From Gammaproteobacteria bacterium (GTDB lineage Bacteria; Pseudomonadota; Gammaproteobacteria; S012-40): DNA of 7,166 nt. A model generated the notes under the pieces. The model saw only the letters and a program-made list of their open reading frames with translations, had not been told where the DNA came from and ran no database searches. Below are positions 5,757-7,166 of the stretch, piece after piece (position 1 is the stretch's first letter; each line of letters opens with the position of its first letter). The translations under genes and the position numbers were made by a program. The stretch spans positions 1 through 7,166 of the forward strand of contig JAOUGF010000104.1 in the NCBI GenBank assembly GCA_029857925.1. The letters run 5' to 3'.

Positions 5757-7166
5757 ATGCCTACGCCACGCTTTGATTATTATTACCCCTACGCAGAGTT
5801 GTGTGATTTGCTGCACGGCTATGCGCGCGATTATCCGCAACTGGTGCGCGTTACGGTGATGGGGCGCAGCTTTGAAGGGCGCGAAATTTTGGTGTGCACC
5901 GTGACCGATTTCGCGACCGGTGAGGATCACACCAAGCCCGCGTTGTGGGTGGACGGCAATCTGCACGCGGCGGAACTGGTCGGTTCCAGTGCGGCCGTGT
6001 ATTTTTTGCAACATTTGGTACAGGCCTACGGAAATGACGCCGAGGTCACACGCTGTTTACAAACGCGGGCGTTTTATATTTGCCCGCGCGTCAACCCGGA
6101 TGGCGCGGAATGGGCGTTGGCGACGCCGCCCAAGATCGTGCGTTCCAGTACACGACCCTACCCCTATCACGACCCCGTCGGCGGCGGATTGCGGACACAG
6201 GATATGGACGGTGACGGGCGCATACTGAGCATGCGCGTGCCCGACCCTAATGGCGCGTGGAAGATCGCCGAAGATGAACCGCGTTTGATGGTGCCGCGCA
6301 CACCGACCGAGACCGGCGGACGTTATTTTCGTCTGCTGCCCGAAGGCCAATTCGATGACTATGACGGATTGATGTGGGGCATACAGCCGCACAAAGAACA
6401 ACTAGACCTCAACCGGAATTTCCCGGCACGGTGGCGTGAAGAGCATGCGCAACGCGGCGCGGGCGATTTTCCTGCGTCCGAACCCGAGGTTGCCGCGCTG
6501 GTGACCTTTATCGCCGAGCATCCGAATATCGGTGGGGGTATCACGTTTCATTCTTATAGCGGCGTTTTATTGCGGCCTTTGTCCTACCAAGATGACAGCG
6601 AGTTGCCCGCGGAAGATTTATGGACATATCAAAAAATCGGCGCGGCGGGCCACGCGCTGACGGGTTATCCGGCCGCGTCGGTATACCACGAATTTCGTTA
6701 CCATCCTAAAGAAACCATCACCGGCGCGTTTGACGATTGGTTGTATGAATTTAGAGGCGCGTTTGCGTGGACGGTCGAGATCTGGAGCCCGCAGCGCGAG
6801 GCGGGGATTACCGATTATAAATATATCGAATGGTATCGAGAACACGGCATCGAGGACGACCGTAAATTGTTGGCGTGGAGCGATCAGGCCTTGCACGGCA
6901 AGGGCTATATCGATTGGTATCCCTATATGCATCCGCAATTGGGGGCCGTCGAATTGGGTGGGTGGGATGCGCTGTACTCGGTATGGAATCCACCGCCCGC
7001 ATTATTGGAACGGGAATGCGCGCGTTTCCCCGGCTGGTTGATTTGGAACGCGTTGATCCTGCCGCAATTGGCATTCTATAAGACAGAGGTGACGGCACTG
7101 GGGGGCGGAAATTACCGCGTGCGTGTCGCGGTGCACAATAGCGGATGGCTGCCCACTCATGTCAGC
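5757..7166 (+). CDS. M14-family zinc metallocarboxypeptidase (3' end outside window)
   Basis: An uninterrupted frame of 470 codons runs from ATG 5757 to the right edge with no stop, so the C-terminus is missing. Family M14 enzymes remove C-terminal residues from peptides. Zinc ligands are H70 and E73 (GNLHAAE) and H265 (TFHSYSG); R220-N221 in LDLNRNFP match the substrate-carboxylate pair, and E341 in WTVEIW is the catalytic glutamate. An insertion before these carries D149-M-D-G-D-G, an EF-hand-like calcium loop. After the catalytic domain, residues about 446-470 (GGGNYRVRVAVHNSGWLP) look like the start of a beta-sandwich accessory domain. There is no signal peptide: the start MPTPRFDYYYPYAEL goes directly into the fold, so it is probably cytoplasmic. 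The start is the first ATG that keeps this conserved N-terminus; its ribosome site is weak. It is divergent from fpr. Peptide specificity cannot be read from the sequence. Confidence 0.93.
   Translation, partial: MPTPRFDYYYPYAELCDLLHGYARDYPQLVRVTVMGRSFEGREILVCTVTDFATGEDHTKPALWVDGNLHAAELVGSSAAVYFLQHLVQAYGNDAEVTRCLQTRAFYICPRVNPDGAEWALATPPKIVRSSTRPYPYHDPVGGGLRTQDMDGDGRILSMRVPDPNGAWKIAEDEPRLMVPRTPTETGGRYFRLLPEGQFDDYDGLMWGIQPHKEQLDLNRNFPARWREEHAQRGAGDFPASEPEVAALVTFIAEHPNIGGGITFHSYSGVLLRPLSYQDDSELPAEDLWTYQKIGAAGHALTGYPAASVYHEFRYHPKETITGAFDDWLYEFRGAFAWTVEIWSPQREAGITDYKYIEWYREHGIEDDRKLLAWSDQALHGKGYIDWYPYMHPQLGAVELGGWDALYSVWNPPPALLERECARFPGWLIWNALILPQLAFYKTEVTALGGGNYRVRVAVHNSGWLPTHVS

Noticed and set aside
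5495..5776. 93-codon plus-strand frame across the fpr start and intergenic region
   Set aside because: It runs antisense over the fpr start, its promoter and the hairpins and then overlaps the M14 start; there is no domain or ribosome site.
5757..5840. Secretion signal on the M14 peptidase
   Set aside because: The N-terminus MPTPRFDYYYPYAEL lacks a positively charged and hydrophobic leader and enters the catalytic fold directly.

Overview
The window reads as a chromosomal segment of a proteobacterium, most likely an uncultured or little-studied gammaproteobacterium. Three things point that way: the pairing of an RLAN/RimK-type ATP-grasp ligase with a GNAT/C39-peptidase fusion, an Azotobacter/Rhodobacter-type ferredoxin-NADP+ reductase ending in VEKAFV, and an intergenic CCCTCACCCTCCCCC-type palindromic repeat common in Proteobacteria. 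This placement is an inference from gene content, not a phylogeny. Base composition looks fairly even along the window, and I see no rRNA, tRNA, CRISPR array, insertion sequence or phage gene.

Layout from left to right: (i) bases 1-1779, plus strand, the 3' part of a membrane-anchored hybrid sensor kinase (HisKA, HATPase, receiver and HPt domains), open at the left edge; (ii) 1776-3260, minus strand, an RLAN + ATP-grasp (RimK-like) amide ligase whose stop codon interleaves with that of the kinase; (iii) 3261-3480, a 220-base spacer with two clear inverted repeats and one doubtful small ORF; (iv) 3481-4605, minus strand, a GNAT acetyltransferase fused to a C39/papain-like cysteine peptidase; (v) 4606-4779, a spacer with a 9-bp-stem palindromic repeat; (vi) 4780-5525, minus strand, fpr, which carries a one-base deletion in the sequence as given; (vii) 5526-5756, a divergent intergenic region with a good sigma70-type promoter for fpr and two small hairpins; (viii) 5757-7166, plus strand, a cytoplasmic-looking M14 zinc carboxypeptidase with an inserted EF-hand-like loop, open at the right edge. 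This last gene has no stop inside the window.

The most interesting content is the set ligase + acetyltransferase/peptidase + nearby metallocarboxypeptidase. The first two are a recurring pair of predicted peptide-modifying enzymes of unknown substrate: the ATP-grasp enzyme would form an amide bond, and the fusion protein would acetylate and cut or cross-transfer. The M14 enzyme lies close by but is separated by fpr and transcribed the other way, so its membership is only a hypothesis. It would supply the reverse reaction, removal of C-terminal residues. fpr is a housekeeping redox gene (electron exchange between NADPH and ferredoxin/flavodoxin), and the sensor kinase is probably independent of its neighbours.
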